A stretch of DNA of 51,141 nucleotides from Lentisphaerae bacterium GWF2_45_14. Lineage in GTDB: Bacteria; Verrucomicrobiota; Lentisphaeria; Victivallales; GWF2-45-14. Below, piece by piece: positions 43,952 through 51,140 of this stretch. The translations under genes and the position numbers were made by a program. A model generated the notes under the pieces. The model was given only the letters and a program-made list of their open reading frames with translations, did not search any database and had not been told where the DNA came from. The number at the start of each line of letters is the position of its first letter. The stretch's first letter is position 1. The stretch covers positions 1 to 51,141 of the forward strand of contig MHBG01000112.1 of NCBI GenBank assembly GCA_001804785.1, given 5' to 3'.

Positions 43952-44881
43952 TCAGGTTGTTAAGAGGATTTTGTCAACTATCGCGAAACGGTCTATCATC
44001 CCAAGAAGTTTGCCGTCCTCAACTACATAAAGATGATGGCGGTTATATGTGGTCATCTGGAAAATGATCTCCATAAGCGTAGCATCCGGCGCTATTACCG
44101 GAAACTCGCGGTCACGCTTTATTTCAGATACCCTTATGCGGTTGTCCATATTGAAATATCGCTCAAACGGGTTCATGTGCTTTACAAACGATATCGTCTT
44201 GAGAGAGAGAAAGAAGTTCGGCAGTTCATATGTGAAAAGATCATAGCATGATATGTCGCCCATGAACTTGTTGCCGTCTTCAACTACCGGAAGTGAGTCC
44301 GTATGATAAAAATGCAACGCAATCGCCACATCCCTGAGCGACATGTCCTGCCTTACTATTCCCAGCTGCGGACTCATTATATCACGAGCCAAGATATCTC
44401 CGGTAATCCTTATTCCGCTTTTATCCAGAAGCTCCCATATTTCCCCGGTTCCCATTGAAAGGATTTTTTCCCTGATGCCTGGAATGTTCATGACCCTCAT
44501 AAACGCGGCACGGGACTTGAGAAGCATATCTGAATTAGCGCCCGGAACGATGGACATCAGGAAAAAGTTCACAGGTTTCCGGTCAAGGCTCCCAAAGGCT
44601 ACGCCTCCGGGGGAAACCCCGAACAACATGTAGGACCCTTTTAAAGTCTCATTTATTCTGGCATGCGGAAAAGCAAAGCCTTCGCCGATTGCCGTAGTGA
44701 GTTCTTCCTCCCTGAACATTATCGCATCAAGCAGCACGCTTTTTTCGATACCCTCGTCCTTGAGCCCGGTATTGGCAAAAAGCGTGTCCAGCATTCCGGC
44801 CACTATACTCCTTTTGTCACCGCCAGTCTCATTGATTCCTGTTACGATTGCTTCTCTCTGAAGCAATATGCTAAGTTTCAT
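43952..44881 (-). CDS. PTS EIIA-type domain fused to CBS domain pair
   Basis: ATG 44881 is chosen because GGGAGGAG lies five bases before it. The 309-residue protein has an N-terminal EIIA (fructose/PtsN type) domain: FREEELTTAIGEGFAFPHAR carries the phosphorylatable His in FPHAR, and SIVPGANSDMLLKSRAAFMR closes the domain. Residues ~165-309 are two CBS repeats: LARDIMSPQLGIVRQDMSLR, HTDSLPVVEDGNKFMGDISC, then FPVIAPDATLMEIIF and HLYVVEDGKLLGMIDR. There is no EIIB or EIIC, so it is regulatory. CBS pairs bind adenine nucleotides. Its immediate downstream partner is the SLC13/ArsB-like permease, implying control of transport by phosphorylation and nucleotide state. Confidence 0.85.
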   Translation of the reverse strand: MKLSILLQREAIVTGINETGGDKRSIVAGMLDTLFANTGLKDEGIEKSVLLDAIMFREEELTTAIGEGFAFPHARINETLKGSYMLFGVSPGGVAFGSLDRKPVNFFLMSIVPGANSDMLLKSRAAFMRVMNIPGIREKILSMGTGEIWELLDKSGIRITGDILARDIMSPQLGIVRQDMSLRDVAIALHFYHTDSLPVVEDGNKFMGDISCYDLFTYELPNFFLSLKTISFVKHMNPFERYFNMDNRIRVSEIKRDREFPVIAPDATLMEIIFQMTTYNRHHLYVVEDGKLLGMIDRFAIVDKILLTT

Positions 44882-45105
44882 AAAGACTCCTCCCGGGAGC
44901 ATCCCGGTTTATTTAATCACGAAAGGCCTTTTTGATGGAATTTCGCCAAACTCAAAAGCCTCACATGAGCGTAAAACACACACATATGCGAAATAAAAAG
45001 ACAAAGCGTGCTAAACTAACGCATCCTTATATGTTTTTCAAGCCCCCTAAGTCACTTTTTTCAGGAAAGATTTATTTATTTTATTTGAAGGATTTCTCTA
45101 AAAAA

Positions 45106-45121
45106 TGGCACTGCTTATGCT
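45106..45121 (+). promoter_or_regulatory. Sigma-54-like promoter sequence
   Basis: TGGCACTGCTTATGCT matches the sigma-54 consensus TGGCACG-N4-TTGCW at GG (-24), GC (-12) and most other places. It points into the 3' end of the opposing pseudouridine synthase gene, so if active it would make an antisense RNA. A chance match is possible. The rest of the 44882-45127 gap shows nothing else that I recognise. Confidence 0.3.
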
Positions 45122-45127
45122 ATAATC

Positions 45128-46063
45128 TCAGGACAGAATCAGGTCTGAAGGAAAAGAAGATTCAAAAATACACTTTTCACCGCTGAACGGATGAATAAAT
45201 TCAAGATATTTCGCATGGAGCGCTTGACGCTTCAGCATAAGAAGGGCACGGTCTTTATCCGTCATAGAATCATTTATAAACCTTAGGTAAATACCATCAT
45301 CCGGGCCATAAAGCTTGTCCCCCAGAAGTGGAAAGCCAAGGGAAAAAAGTGTCGCCCTGATCTGATGCAGCCGCCCTGTGAACGGAACAGCTTCGACGAG
45401 GCTGATTTTTCCGTCTGTTTTCATCGGGCGCAGAAATGTCCGGCAATATTCGGCTCCGGCTGTTCCGGCTGCGACTGTTCTCATAAAACGCCTCTTCTTC
45501 CTGACCTCGGAAGATAAATCCTGGACAAGGAAGCCTTCGGCATCGACTTCATTCTCGAATTTACCGAAGACAAGAGCGGTATATTTTTTGATAATTTCCC
45601 CCGAGTCAAAAAGGGCCGAGAACCTTTTTGCGGCTTCGGAGGAAAAAGCAGCTATCGTAAGGCCCGAGGTCTCGCGGTCAAGCCTGTTTACTATCGAAAC
45701 GTTTCCATAAGACGTCCGGAGAAGATGCCAGAGCGTGTTCTTAAAATAAGCGCCAGCCGGATGACAGGGCAGGTTACCCGATTTATCAACAATAAGAATA
45801 TGCTCATCGCGGTAGATTATATTGAAAGAAGGGTCTACCTCAGGTTCATCGAATTCAGGGGTAAAGGCAACGACATCTCCTGCGCGCATCAGCCTGGAAC
45901 TCCTGCAACGGGAACCGTTAACCAGTATCAGTCCGTCACTGACAGCCTCCTGCCAGCGGCTCCTTGAATTGTAAGTAAAGCGACCGCTCAAGAAAAGATC
46001 AAGCCGCACCCCTTCGGCTTCCGGCCCCGCCTCGCACTTGATTATTCTTTCTGAAATATTCAT
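45128..46063 (-). CDS. RluA/RluD-family RNA pseudouridine synthase
   Basis: The family isomerises uridines in rRNA or tRNA. The 311-residue protein begins with an S4-like RNA-binding part (VRLDLFLSGRFTYNSRSRWQ) and has the catalytic block VNRLDRETSGLTIAAFSSEA with the invariant Asp in RLD, plus PFTGRLHQIRATLFSLGFPL and GDKLYG. The target site cannot be told from RluA, RluC and RluD by reading. ATG 46063 fits family starts; the longer frame would overlap the divergent secretin-like gene. Confidence 0.92.
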   Translation of the reverse strand: MNISERIIKCEAGPEAEGVRLDLFLSGRFTYNSRSRWQEAVSDGLILVNGSRCRSSRLMRAGDVVAFTPEFDEPEVDPSFNIIYRDEHILIVDKSGNLPCHPAGAYFKNTLWHLLRTSYGNVSIVNRLDRETSGLTIAAFSSEAAKRFSALFDSGEIIKKYTALVFGKFENEVDAEGFLVQDLSSEVRKKRRFMRTVAAGTAGAEYCRTFLRPMKTDGKISLVEAVPFTGRLHQIRATLFSLGFPLLGDKLYGPDDGIYLRFINDSMTDKDRALLMLKRQALHAKYLEFIHPFSGEKCIFESSFPSDLILS

Positions 46064-46139
46064 GCACACAATATATACTTCTTCATGATTCTGGCAATAT
46101 TTATTAAATCTGCTAGATTTATTGCAAGAGGAGGTCATC

Positions 46140-47126
46140 ATGCTGGAAAAATATCTTTTACTTGGCATTTTTATTGCCGCGTTTTCATTTTCTCTGACCG
46201 GCGCAGAAGCGGAACCCAAAGCACCCGCGAAAAAGATTATCCGCTACGAGCCCGAAAAGGAAAAGCATTATAAGCTTATTCCGCTGGGTGCCTCTTCATT
46301 TGAGGCCGTCTCTCCAATAATAAAGGCAATGATGTCCAAAGACGGCATCCTGACAAACGAAGACGGCAGAAAATCGGTGCTCGTCTACGACTCCGATGAA
46401 GTTATAAGGAAGGTCTCCGACTTCCTGAGACAGATAGATATGAACATAGTGAATATCAGAATCGACGTGGACTTCACGGGAAGCGGCTCCGGAAGCGATG
46501 ATGCAATAATTGTCAGGCCTGATTACGGAGGAAAGCCCAAGAGGCCGCAACCGTGGGCAGTGAATAAAAAACCAAAAAACGTCGATATAAACATGATAAA
46601 TAGAAGAACTACGACAACATCGAATTCATCTCAATTCGTACTGACCAAGAGCGGAAGCCCCGCCAGTATATGGGTGGGGAAAACAATGATCGATCCCTCG
46701 TGGCTCAGAGCTGCAATCCAGCGGCCCGATATAATAATCGTATCACCGGGCAGTATAACCAGAATAGATTCGCCGGACACTGACATAAAATGGGCTGACG
46801 TCGGCGCATCACTCGAAGTTCTTCCTACTTATTACGAGGACGGAACAATTGAAGTAGAGCTTTATCCATCAGTGTCCTGCCTCGACGGAAAAGGCCGAAA
46901 GCGGTCAGTCAAGGTACAGCAGCTGTCCACGAAGGTCAGGGTAAAAAGCGGTCAGCGCATTTTTATCGGAGGCCTGGGGTCGGGCAAGAAGGAAATGTAC
47001 ACAAAACTATTCGGCCCGGACTTCTTTTCAAGGAAAGACGGTGTTGACGTCACGAACATCTATCTTACGGCAACCGCGGTCAATTCAGGGGGCGGCATCA
47101 TAAGCAGTTCCAGGCCCGGAAAATAA
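46140..47126 (+). CDS. Short secretin-like exported protein
   Basis: The 328-residue protein starts with a signal peptide (MLEKYLLLGIFIAAFSFS; GAGGAGG lies five bases before ATG 46140). Residues ~45-100 (YKLIPLGASSFEAVSPIIKA, then LVYDSDEVIRKVSDFLRQID) match the N1/NolW domain of secretins. The C-terminal part (DVGASLEVLPTYYEDGTIEV then STKVRVKSGQRIFIGGLGSG) resembles the secretin beta domain. The whole is less than half of a PulD/PilQ length and the usual full barrel is absent, so a pore is doubtful; it may be an accessory or a truncated paralogue. The middle (residues ~120-175) is basic and disordered-looking. No secretion genes are beside it. Confidence 0.7.
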   Translation: MLEKYLLLGIFIAAFSFSLTGAEAEPKAPAKKIIRYEPEKEKHYKLIPLGASSFEAVSPIIKAMMSKDGILTNEDGRKSVLVYDSDEVIRKVSDFLRQIDMNIVNIRIDVDFTGSGSGSDDAIIVRPDYGGKPKRPQPWAVNKKPKNVDINMINRRTTTTSNSSQFVLTKSGSPASIWVGKTMIDPSWLRAAIQRPDIIIVSPGSITRIDSPDTDIKWADVGASLEVLPTYYEDGTIEVELYPSVSCLDGKGRKRSVKVQQLSTKVRVKSGQRIFIGGLGSGKKEMYTKLFGPDFFSRKDGVDVTNIYLTATAVNSGGGIISSSRPGK

Positions 47127-47141
47127 AATTTGTGTTTAAGG

Positions 47142-47168
47142 AGCCAATTTCAAAAGTATTGGCTTTTG
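47142..47168 (+). terminator. Rho-independent terminator after the secretin-like gene
   Basis: AGCCAAT (47142-47148) and ATTGGCT (47158-47164) pair perfectly around a nine-base loop and are followed by a short T run. Confidence 0.65.
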
Positions 47169-47169
47169 C

Positions 47170-47184
47170 TGTCAGATTCTGACA
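47170..47184. promoter_or_regulatory. Perfect palindrome TGTCAGATTCTGACA
   Basis: Two seven-base arms (TGTCAGA and TCTGACA) around one T form a near-perfect dyad directly after the terminator and about 85 bases left of the tRNA fragment. Dyads of this kind are often operators, but no regulated gene is evident. Confidence 0.3.
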
Positions 47185-47269
47185 AAAGTAATAAAACAGG
47201 CAATGCCAATCAAGTGCTTTGAAATGAAGGAGTTGCCAGGAATTGTCACGAGGTGTCAGGAAATAAAAA

Positions 47270-47316
47270 TGGCTCCGGCACCTGGATTCGAACCAGAGAC
47301 CAAGTGGTTAACAGCC
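47270..47316 (-). other. 3' fragment of a tRNA-Asn gene, probable attachment site
   Basis: On the minus strand the 3' two-thirds of a tRNA can be read: loop CTGTTAA with anticodon GTT (Asn), 3' anticodon strand CCACT, variable loop, T-arm TCTGG-TTCGAAT-CCAGG, acceptor strand TGCCGGA, discriminator G and CCA. The 5' half (D-arm and 5' acceptor strand, expected TCCGGCA) is missing; identity breaks within the anticodon stem, where ACTGG replaces the expected AGTGG. Integrases that use tRNA genes leave just such a fragment at the far end of the element. The tRNA 3' side faces the core chromosome, so the element lies to the right. TGTAGCAA repeats at about 47393-47411 may be integrase arm sites. 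Confidence 0.75.
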
Positions 47317-47657
47317 AGTTAAGAAGGCCTTGTTGAGCAAGGATTTATACTCACAGAAGACAACATTTGACACCATTAAACACTATGAGTATGTAGCAAC
47401 AAGTTGTAGCAAACTTCTCTGCCTTATTGAGCTTAAAACAAGCTCCTTCAGTCATAAAAATACCTCATAAAAAATGAAAAACAACCTATTCTAAGGGTTT
47501 CTATGTCCTTTTTCTCCTTAATTCCGTGATAATTCCCGGCATAATATAATGATGGAATATAGAACTCAGGAACATTCCATTGGCCTTTTGGCCGTTAATG
47601 TCAAAATCATTGGCGGTCGGGAGAGCTTCCGTGCCGCCGCAAATTAGGAGGCGCAAT
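47317..47657. other. Gap at the element end, no gene recognised
   Basis: These 341 bases have no frame with clear coding character on either strand. They contain GTAGCAACAAGTTGTAGCAA, a pair of TGTAGCAA-like direct repeats near the tRNA fragment, and near the right end the leader of the sigma-like gene. I see no integrase or excisionase gene. Confidence 0.4.
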
Positions 47658-48353
47658 ATGAGTCCCGAAGCCGCGTTGTTTCTCGAAAATGAAGTCTATC
47701 CAATTATCAAAGGTACCGTTCCGCGCACTGTCAGACCTGTCGATGGCGAAGACACGGCGGAACTTGTTCAGGATGCCGTGGTCTCAGCGGCCAGAATGCT
47801 CGATTCCGCAGAGAGACAAGGCAAGATCCCCCCGGCGAAGAGCCTTGCATATTACAGCATCAAGCGTGCGAAAACAGGTCGTCGGTCTTATTCCTGCAAG
47901 CCAAGTGATCTCCTTTCGAGCGAACGCAGGATATCGCATCCGGGGGTTCTCCTTTCCCTGGATGCCGAGATTACGCTTGGCGGAGAAGGCGGCGACACTG
48001 TGTCATTCTCGGACGCTGTAGCAGATAAGGAAAGTGATCCGTCGGAGCATGTTTCAAAACTGTTGGACTGGGAGGCATTAATGTCCAAGCTCGGGGAACG
48101 GGAACGCTTTGTCCTTTGTGGTACGGGCGAAGGGTTTCAGCCGTCTGAACTCGCGGAAAAATTAAAGGTGAGCAGAAGCCGCATAACTCAGATCAAGCGC
48201 GAAATAGGCGATGTCATAAAGGCATTCATGGGAAAAGACGTCCTTAATGATGCCGCGCAGGAACCCTTGTGGCAGCGGGAACTGCGTTGTCTGCATGAAA
48301 ATAAGGGTTGGCAACTCTGGGAATTCAAGAACCCGGAAGACATTTATGCATAA
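47658..48353 (+). CDS. Sigma factor-like helix-turn-helix protein of the element
   Basis: ATG 47658 follows AGGAGG. The 231-residue protein has an N-terminal helical part (AALFLENEVYPIIKGTVPRT, then DTAELVQDAVVSAARMLDSA) that looks like a sigma region 2, a less ordered middle (~80-150) and a C-terminal region-4-like HTH: LGERERFVLCGTGEGFQPSE then LAEKLKVSRSRITQIKREIG. The HTH pattern (E-L-A-x-x-L-x-V-S-x-x-R-I-x-Q-I) is that of sigma-70 region 4. The last 25 residues are tryptophan-rich. I infer a transcription factor that turns on element genes. The stop is followed 15 bases later by the first twin-hairpin structure. Confidence 0.6.
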   Translation: MSPEAALFLENEVYPIIKGTVPRTVRPVDGEDTAELVQDAVVSAARMLDSAERQGKIPPAKSLAYYSIKRAKTGRRSYSCKPSDLLSSERRISHPGVLLSLDAEITLGGEGGDTVSFSDAVADKESDPSEHVSKLLDWEALMSKLGERERFVLCGTGEGFQPSELAEKLKVSRSRITQIKREIGDVIKAFMGKDVLNDAAQEPLWQRELRCLHENKGWQLWEFKNPEDIYA

Positions 48354-48368
48354 GGACTGGTAGATTTC

Positions 48369-48426
48369 TGCACCGCCAAGTGCTACTCATGCCCCGGATA
48401 TAGCGTCCGGGGCATGGGGACTTTTT
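48369..48426 (+). ncRNA. Twin-hairpin structure, copy 1 (terminator-like)
   Basis: TGCACCGCCAAGTGCT (48369-48384) forms a small GCAC/GTGC hairpin with loop CGCCAA. It is followed by a perfect 11-base stem, CATGCCCCGGA (48388-48398) with TCCGGGGCATG (48406-48416), and five T's (48422-48426). The big stem plus T run is a strong Rho-independent terminator for the sigma-like gene; the small conserved hairpin is extra. The same arrangement recurs at 50701-50758. Confidence 0.7.
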
Positions 48427-48603
48427 AGCTTATTCGATGCATTCTAAGCTTAACTCATTAAATTACAAAATAAGAACCTCAAATAGCCAGGGAATGTTTG
48501 ATTTGCTACGTTCGGCTCATATATTTGGAAGGAGTTTTTATTCATGGGAAAGACATGACTCACTCTTTGGAGTCTTATTATAAATCGGCAGGAAAATGAA
48601 TAG

Positions 48604-49641
48604 ATGAGCTTTACCCCAAAATTCACGATTACCAACTGCATGACGCAGGCTATTACCCGTATTGAGCGTGCAAGAGGCTTCCTTGAGGCCGCGCAACTCT
48701 CTGCCGAGTGGGAACGTGAAATGGGTGAAAGAGCCCTGATTTTGGAAGCGCACCACACGACCCATATCGAAGGAACGCGGTTGACGCTGGTCCAGGCGGA
48801 ACGGCTTTGGAAAGGGGAAGCCGTGCCGGAGGCCAACCCGGATGATGCCAGGGAACTGTTAAATTACCGTATAGCCTTCGAGTTCGTTTCCGAATGTTTG
48901 GACAGCGGCGATCCCATCACTGAAGGAATGATACGCGAAATTCATCACAGACTTGTTACCGGAGTGCGCGGCAGTAGCGCCGCCCCGGGAGAATATCGGC
49001 GCATTCAGAATTATGTGGTTAATTCAGCGACCAGGCAAGTAATATACACTCCGCCTACAGCAGTTGATGTACCAATTATGATGTCGCAACTGGTCAAATG
49101 GCTCAATTCCGATATTGATATTCACCCCGTACTGATAAGCGGAATCGCACAGTTTCAACTGGTGCACATTCATCCGTTTCTTGACGGAAACGGGCGTACC
49201 TCCCGGCTCCTCTCCACTCTTTGCCTTTATAAAGCCGGATACGACTTCAAGCGACTTTTTACTATCAGCGAATACTATGACCGGGATCGCCCAAGTTTCT
49301 ACAAGTCGATTCAGAGTGTGCGTGAAAACGGGATGGATATGACTGGCTGGCTAGACTACTTCGTTACTGGCCTGGAGACTCAGATGATTGAAGTACGTGA
49401 TCGCGGAGAACAGGTCATTCGTCGTGATATATTGGTCAAGCAGCATGCTTTGAACGAACGCCAGGCAAAAGCGCTAGGTCATCTCATTCAGAATGGACAA
49501 CTAAGCATTCAGACCTTTGAAGAACTTTGTCCGGCAGTTAACCGCCGCAGTCTGCAAAGAGACTTGAAGACCATGCTGGAGAAAAAATTGATCGCCCCCG
49601 AAGGCGCGACCAATCACCTTTTGTACAGACTTATAGTCTGA
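48604..49641 (+). CDS. Fic-domain AMPylase-like protein with C-terminal winged helix
   Basis: Fic proteins transfer AMP or other nucleotide parts to target proteins. The 345-residue product has the class II inhibitory motif in TTHIEGTRL (S/T-x-x-x-E-G, N-terminal to the core), the core [16 protein letters not shown] with catalytic His and the G-N-G-R loop, and [20 protein letters not shown]. The C-terminal ~60 residues ([35 protein letters not shown]) form a winged-helix DNA-binding domain as in many Fic regulators. After the TGA at 49639-49641 the frame continues for 24 codons with a repeat-like reading (see findings). No antitoxin gene is adjacent; the inhibitory helix is internal. Confidence 0.9.
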   Translation: MSFTPKFTITNCMTQAITRIERARGFLEAAQLSAEWEREMGERALILEAHHTTHIEGTRLTLVQAERLWKGEAVPEANPDDARELLNYRIAFEFVSECLDSGDPITEGMIREIHHRLVTGVRGSSAAPGEYRRIQNYVVNSATRQVIYTPPTAVDVPIMMSQLVKWLNSDIDIHPVLISGIAQFQLVHIHPFLDGNGRTSRLLSTLCLYKAGYDFKRLFTISEYYDRDRPSFYKSIQSVRENGMDMTGWLDYFVTGLETQMIEVRDRGEQVIRRDILVKQHALNERQAKALGHLIQNGQLSIQTFEELCPAVNRRSLQRDLKTMLEKKLIAPEGATNHLLYRLIV

Positions 49642-49876
49642 CGCGAAAGCCAAACTTATGACAAACTCGCGACAAAACTCGCGACAGAGTTACGACACCA
49701 CTTGCGACATAACTAATTGCCTGCCTCAATAAAATGGTCCAAATCGCAAGCACAATATAATATTCTTCCTACTGCCATATATTTTGAGGCCTTTCTTACG
49801 CCAGAGCCATCCCACATATGCTCTGACTTCTTTGTCGCCCAACTGTCAAAATCCATCCCAAAGAAAGGAGGCTCCA

Positions 49877-50104
49877 ATGCCAGGAATTATATTAGCGGCT
49901 CTGGTACTTGCGATACTGATGGTGTCCGGCGGGATTACGTACTCGATTGTGAATGTCGGCGATAGCTTCGAGACTATCGTCGAGCCGATGACGGAATCCG
50001 CTGGCGGGGCTATCTCGTACACGGGTTATGGAGTTGCGATTGCGATAGTCGTTATTGCCATAATATGGATACTCGGTAAAAATAGAAGGAATCCGCGATG
50101 TTAA
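49877..50104 (+). CDS. Small two-helix membrane protein of the element
   Basis: AAAGGAGG precedes ATG 49877 at a good distance. The 75-residue product has a first hydrophobic helix (IILAALVLAILMVSGGITYS), an acidic middle (VGDSFETIVEPMTESAGG) and a second helix (GVAIAIVVIAIIWILG) followed by a basic tail KNRRNPRC. I do not recognise the family. Its stop overlaps the start of the next gene by seven bases, so both are made together. Small two-helix proteins of this kind occur among phage holins and coat proteins and in toxin systems; none is favoured. Confidence 0.6.
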   Translation: MPGIILAALVLAILMVSGGITYSIVNVGDSFETIVEPMTESAGGAISYTGYGVAIAIVVIAIIWILGKNRRNPRC

Positions 50105-50604
50105 AAAAATGGATAATATCTACTGCGGTTATTCTGATGATGATTACGGTGTATCTTGCCGGATGCGGCGATAACCGGAACTCCGGTAATGCGGTAACCA
50201 GGGCATATACCCAAGGCAAGAAGGATGCCGAAAAGGAAATCCTTAGCGCCATCAAGTCCAAAGAGGAGAACCTGAAGACTAAAGTCCGCAACTATCTGAG
50301 GGTTCGGATGATACCGCTCTCGATATTCGCGGCGTTCATGGTGCTTATCGGAACACGGCTGCTCGAAGGACTCCGCGACTCCATCAGCAATATGTTCATG
50401 CTGACGCCAACCCGTCAGGCAGGGCTTGCGCTTCATGGATATCTTGGAATATGCGCGCTAACACTGCTGTGGATTTTCTTTATGGAAGATGCGCTGTGCC
50501 GTGTCCCGTCGCTGATACTCCTTGCCGCGAGCGTTGTCCCATTTGCGATGGAACTCTACCCGGGCTCCGTGATGATATTCCTGAACGACGCCGTTCCGGG
50601 CTGA
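50098..50604 (+). CDS. Membrane lipoprotein-like protein of the element
   Basis: The 168-residue product begins KKWIISTAVILMMITVYLAG then CGDN, a lipobox-like LAGC at residues 21-24, followed by a charged stretch with K/E-rich helix (GKKDAEKEILSAIKSKEENL) and three further hydrophobic segments (MIPLSIFAAFMVLIGTRLLE, YLGICALTLLWIFFMED, LILLAASVVPFAMELYPGSV). A lipoprotein with transmembrane helices is odd; the first helix may simply be an anchor. Family not recognised. It is translated from an ATG inside the end of the previous gene and overlaps the next frame. Confidence 0.55.
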   Translation: MLKKWIISTAVILMMITVYLAGCGDNRNSGNAVTRAYTQGKKDAEKEILSAIKSKEENLKTKVRNYLRVRMIPLSIFAAFMVLIGTRLLEGLRDSISNMFMLTPTRQAGLALHGYLGICALTLLWIFFMEDALCRVPSLILLAASVVPFAMELYPGSVMIFLNDAVPG

Positions 50605-50693
50605 CGAAACTCAAAACACTGGGGTTTCTGTTACTGGTGGTAGTCCTGAGTTCTAGGATTGCGACCGGCGGACTCTCTGGAATTATAACTTGA
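50601..50693 (+). CDS. Tiny hydrophobic ORF at the end of the operon
   Basis: After the 168-residue protein a frame overlapping its stop codes 30 residues, (L)TKLKTLGFLLLVVVLSSRIA then TGGLSGIIT, a single membrane helix with a basic start. The only possible start is a CTG at 50601 overlapping the previous stop (CTGA), so translation would rely on coupling. Its stop is seven bases before the second twin-hairpin structure. Real status is uncertain; it could be non-coding 3' sequence. Confidence 0.3.
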   Translation: MTKLKTLGFLLLVVVLSSRIATGGLSGIIT

Positions 50694-50700
50694 TTTATTT

Positions 50701-50758
50701 TGCACCGCCAAGTGCTGCCCATGCCCCGGACTACGGTTCGGGGCGTGGGTTCCTTTTT
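50701..50758 (+). ncRNA. Twin-hairpin structure, copy 2 (terminator-like)
   Basis: TGCACCGCCAAGTGCT (50701-50716) is identical over 16 bases to copy 1. The second stem, CCCATGCCCCG (50718-50728) with CGGGGCGTGGG (50739-50749), keeps pairing with a T-G replacement, and a T run follows (50754-50758). The base changes that keep the stem suggest that the structure matters. It terminates the small membrane-protein operon. Confidence 0.7.
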
Positions 50759-50766
50759 AGCCTCCG

Positions 50767-50790
50767 CGAAATCCGCCTGGGCGGATTTCG
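50767..50790. repeat. Perfect inverted repeat of 11-base arms
   Basis: CGAAATCCGCC and GGCGGATTTCG pair perfectly around two bases (TG). It lies just right of the second twin hairpin. The loop is too small for a good terminator, so a protein-binding or recombination site, or a dispersed palindromic repeat, is more likely. Confidence 0.5.
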
Positions 50791-50963
50791 TTGAGCTCAA
50801 ACCCTCATTTCCCACATTCCTCTGTTTTTATCGTCGCCAATGCATAAAATCAAATATGCGGTGCATTCTCGACGAACTACTTCCCAGGAAATGGGAAAAA
50901 GCCGACTCGTACTTCAAATAGCTTCCTGTTTCTGAAAAGAATATACCTCAGGTATTTCCTTTT

Positions 50964-51140
50964 TCAACATGCCTCAGGATTTACACCCGCTGGATTATCG
51001 CACCTTTGTATGGCAGGAATCTTTGTAAAGCTTTGCACAATTTGAATATTGCGCACTGTTGATCCAGTAGTAACTGCGGCAGCAAAACTGTCGGGATGCA
51101 GATCGATTCCTACAGTTGCATTTGAGACGGCTTGTGTTTG
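50964..51140 (-). pseudogene. N-terminal fragment resembling an IS110-type transposase, cut by window edge
   Basis: On the minus strand a frame from the right edge reads QTQAVSNATVGIDLHPDSF and then AAAVTTGSTVRNIQIVQSF before leaving family-like sequence and stopping at 50964-50966. The V-G-I-D-L-H start is that of DEDD transposases (IS110/IS1111), whose first Asp lies there. The remaining catalytic residues and the C-terminal serine domain are absent, so this is a remnant. Its true start is outside the window. The stretch 50791-50963 otherwise holds no supported gene. Confidence 0.45.

Noticed and set aside
47270..47316. Intact tRNA-Asn or intron-split tRNA
   Set aside because: The 5' half with D-arm and TCCGGCA strand is not found in the next 340 bases, so it is a fragment rather than a gene with an intron.
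50700..50921. 73-codon frame through the second twin hairpin and the inverted repeat
   Set aside because: Its first half is made of the hairpin structures; the second half is open but has no start or homology that I can see.
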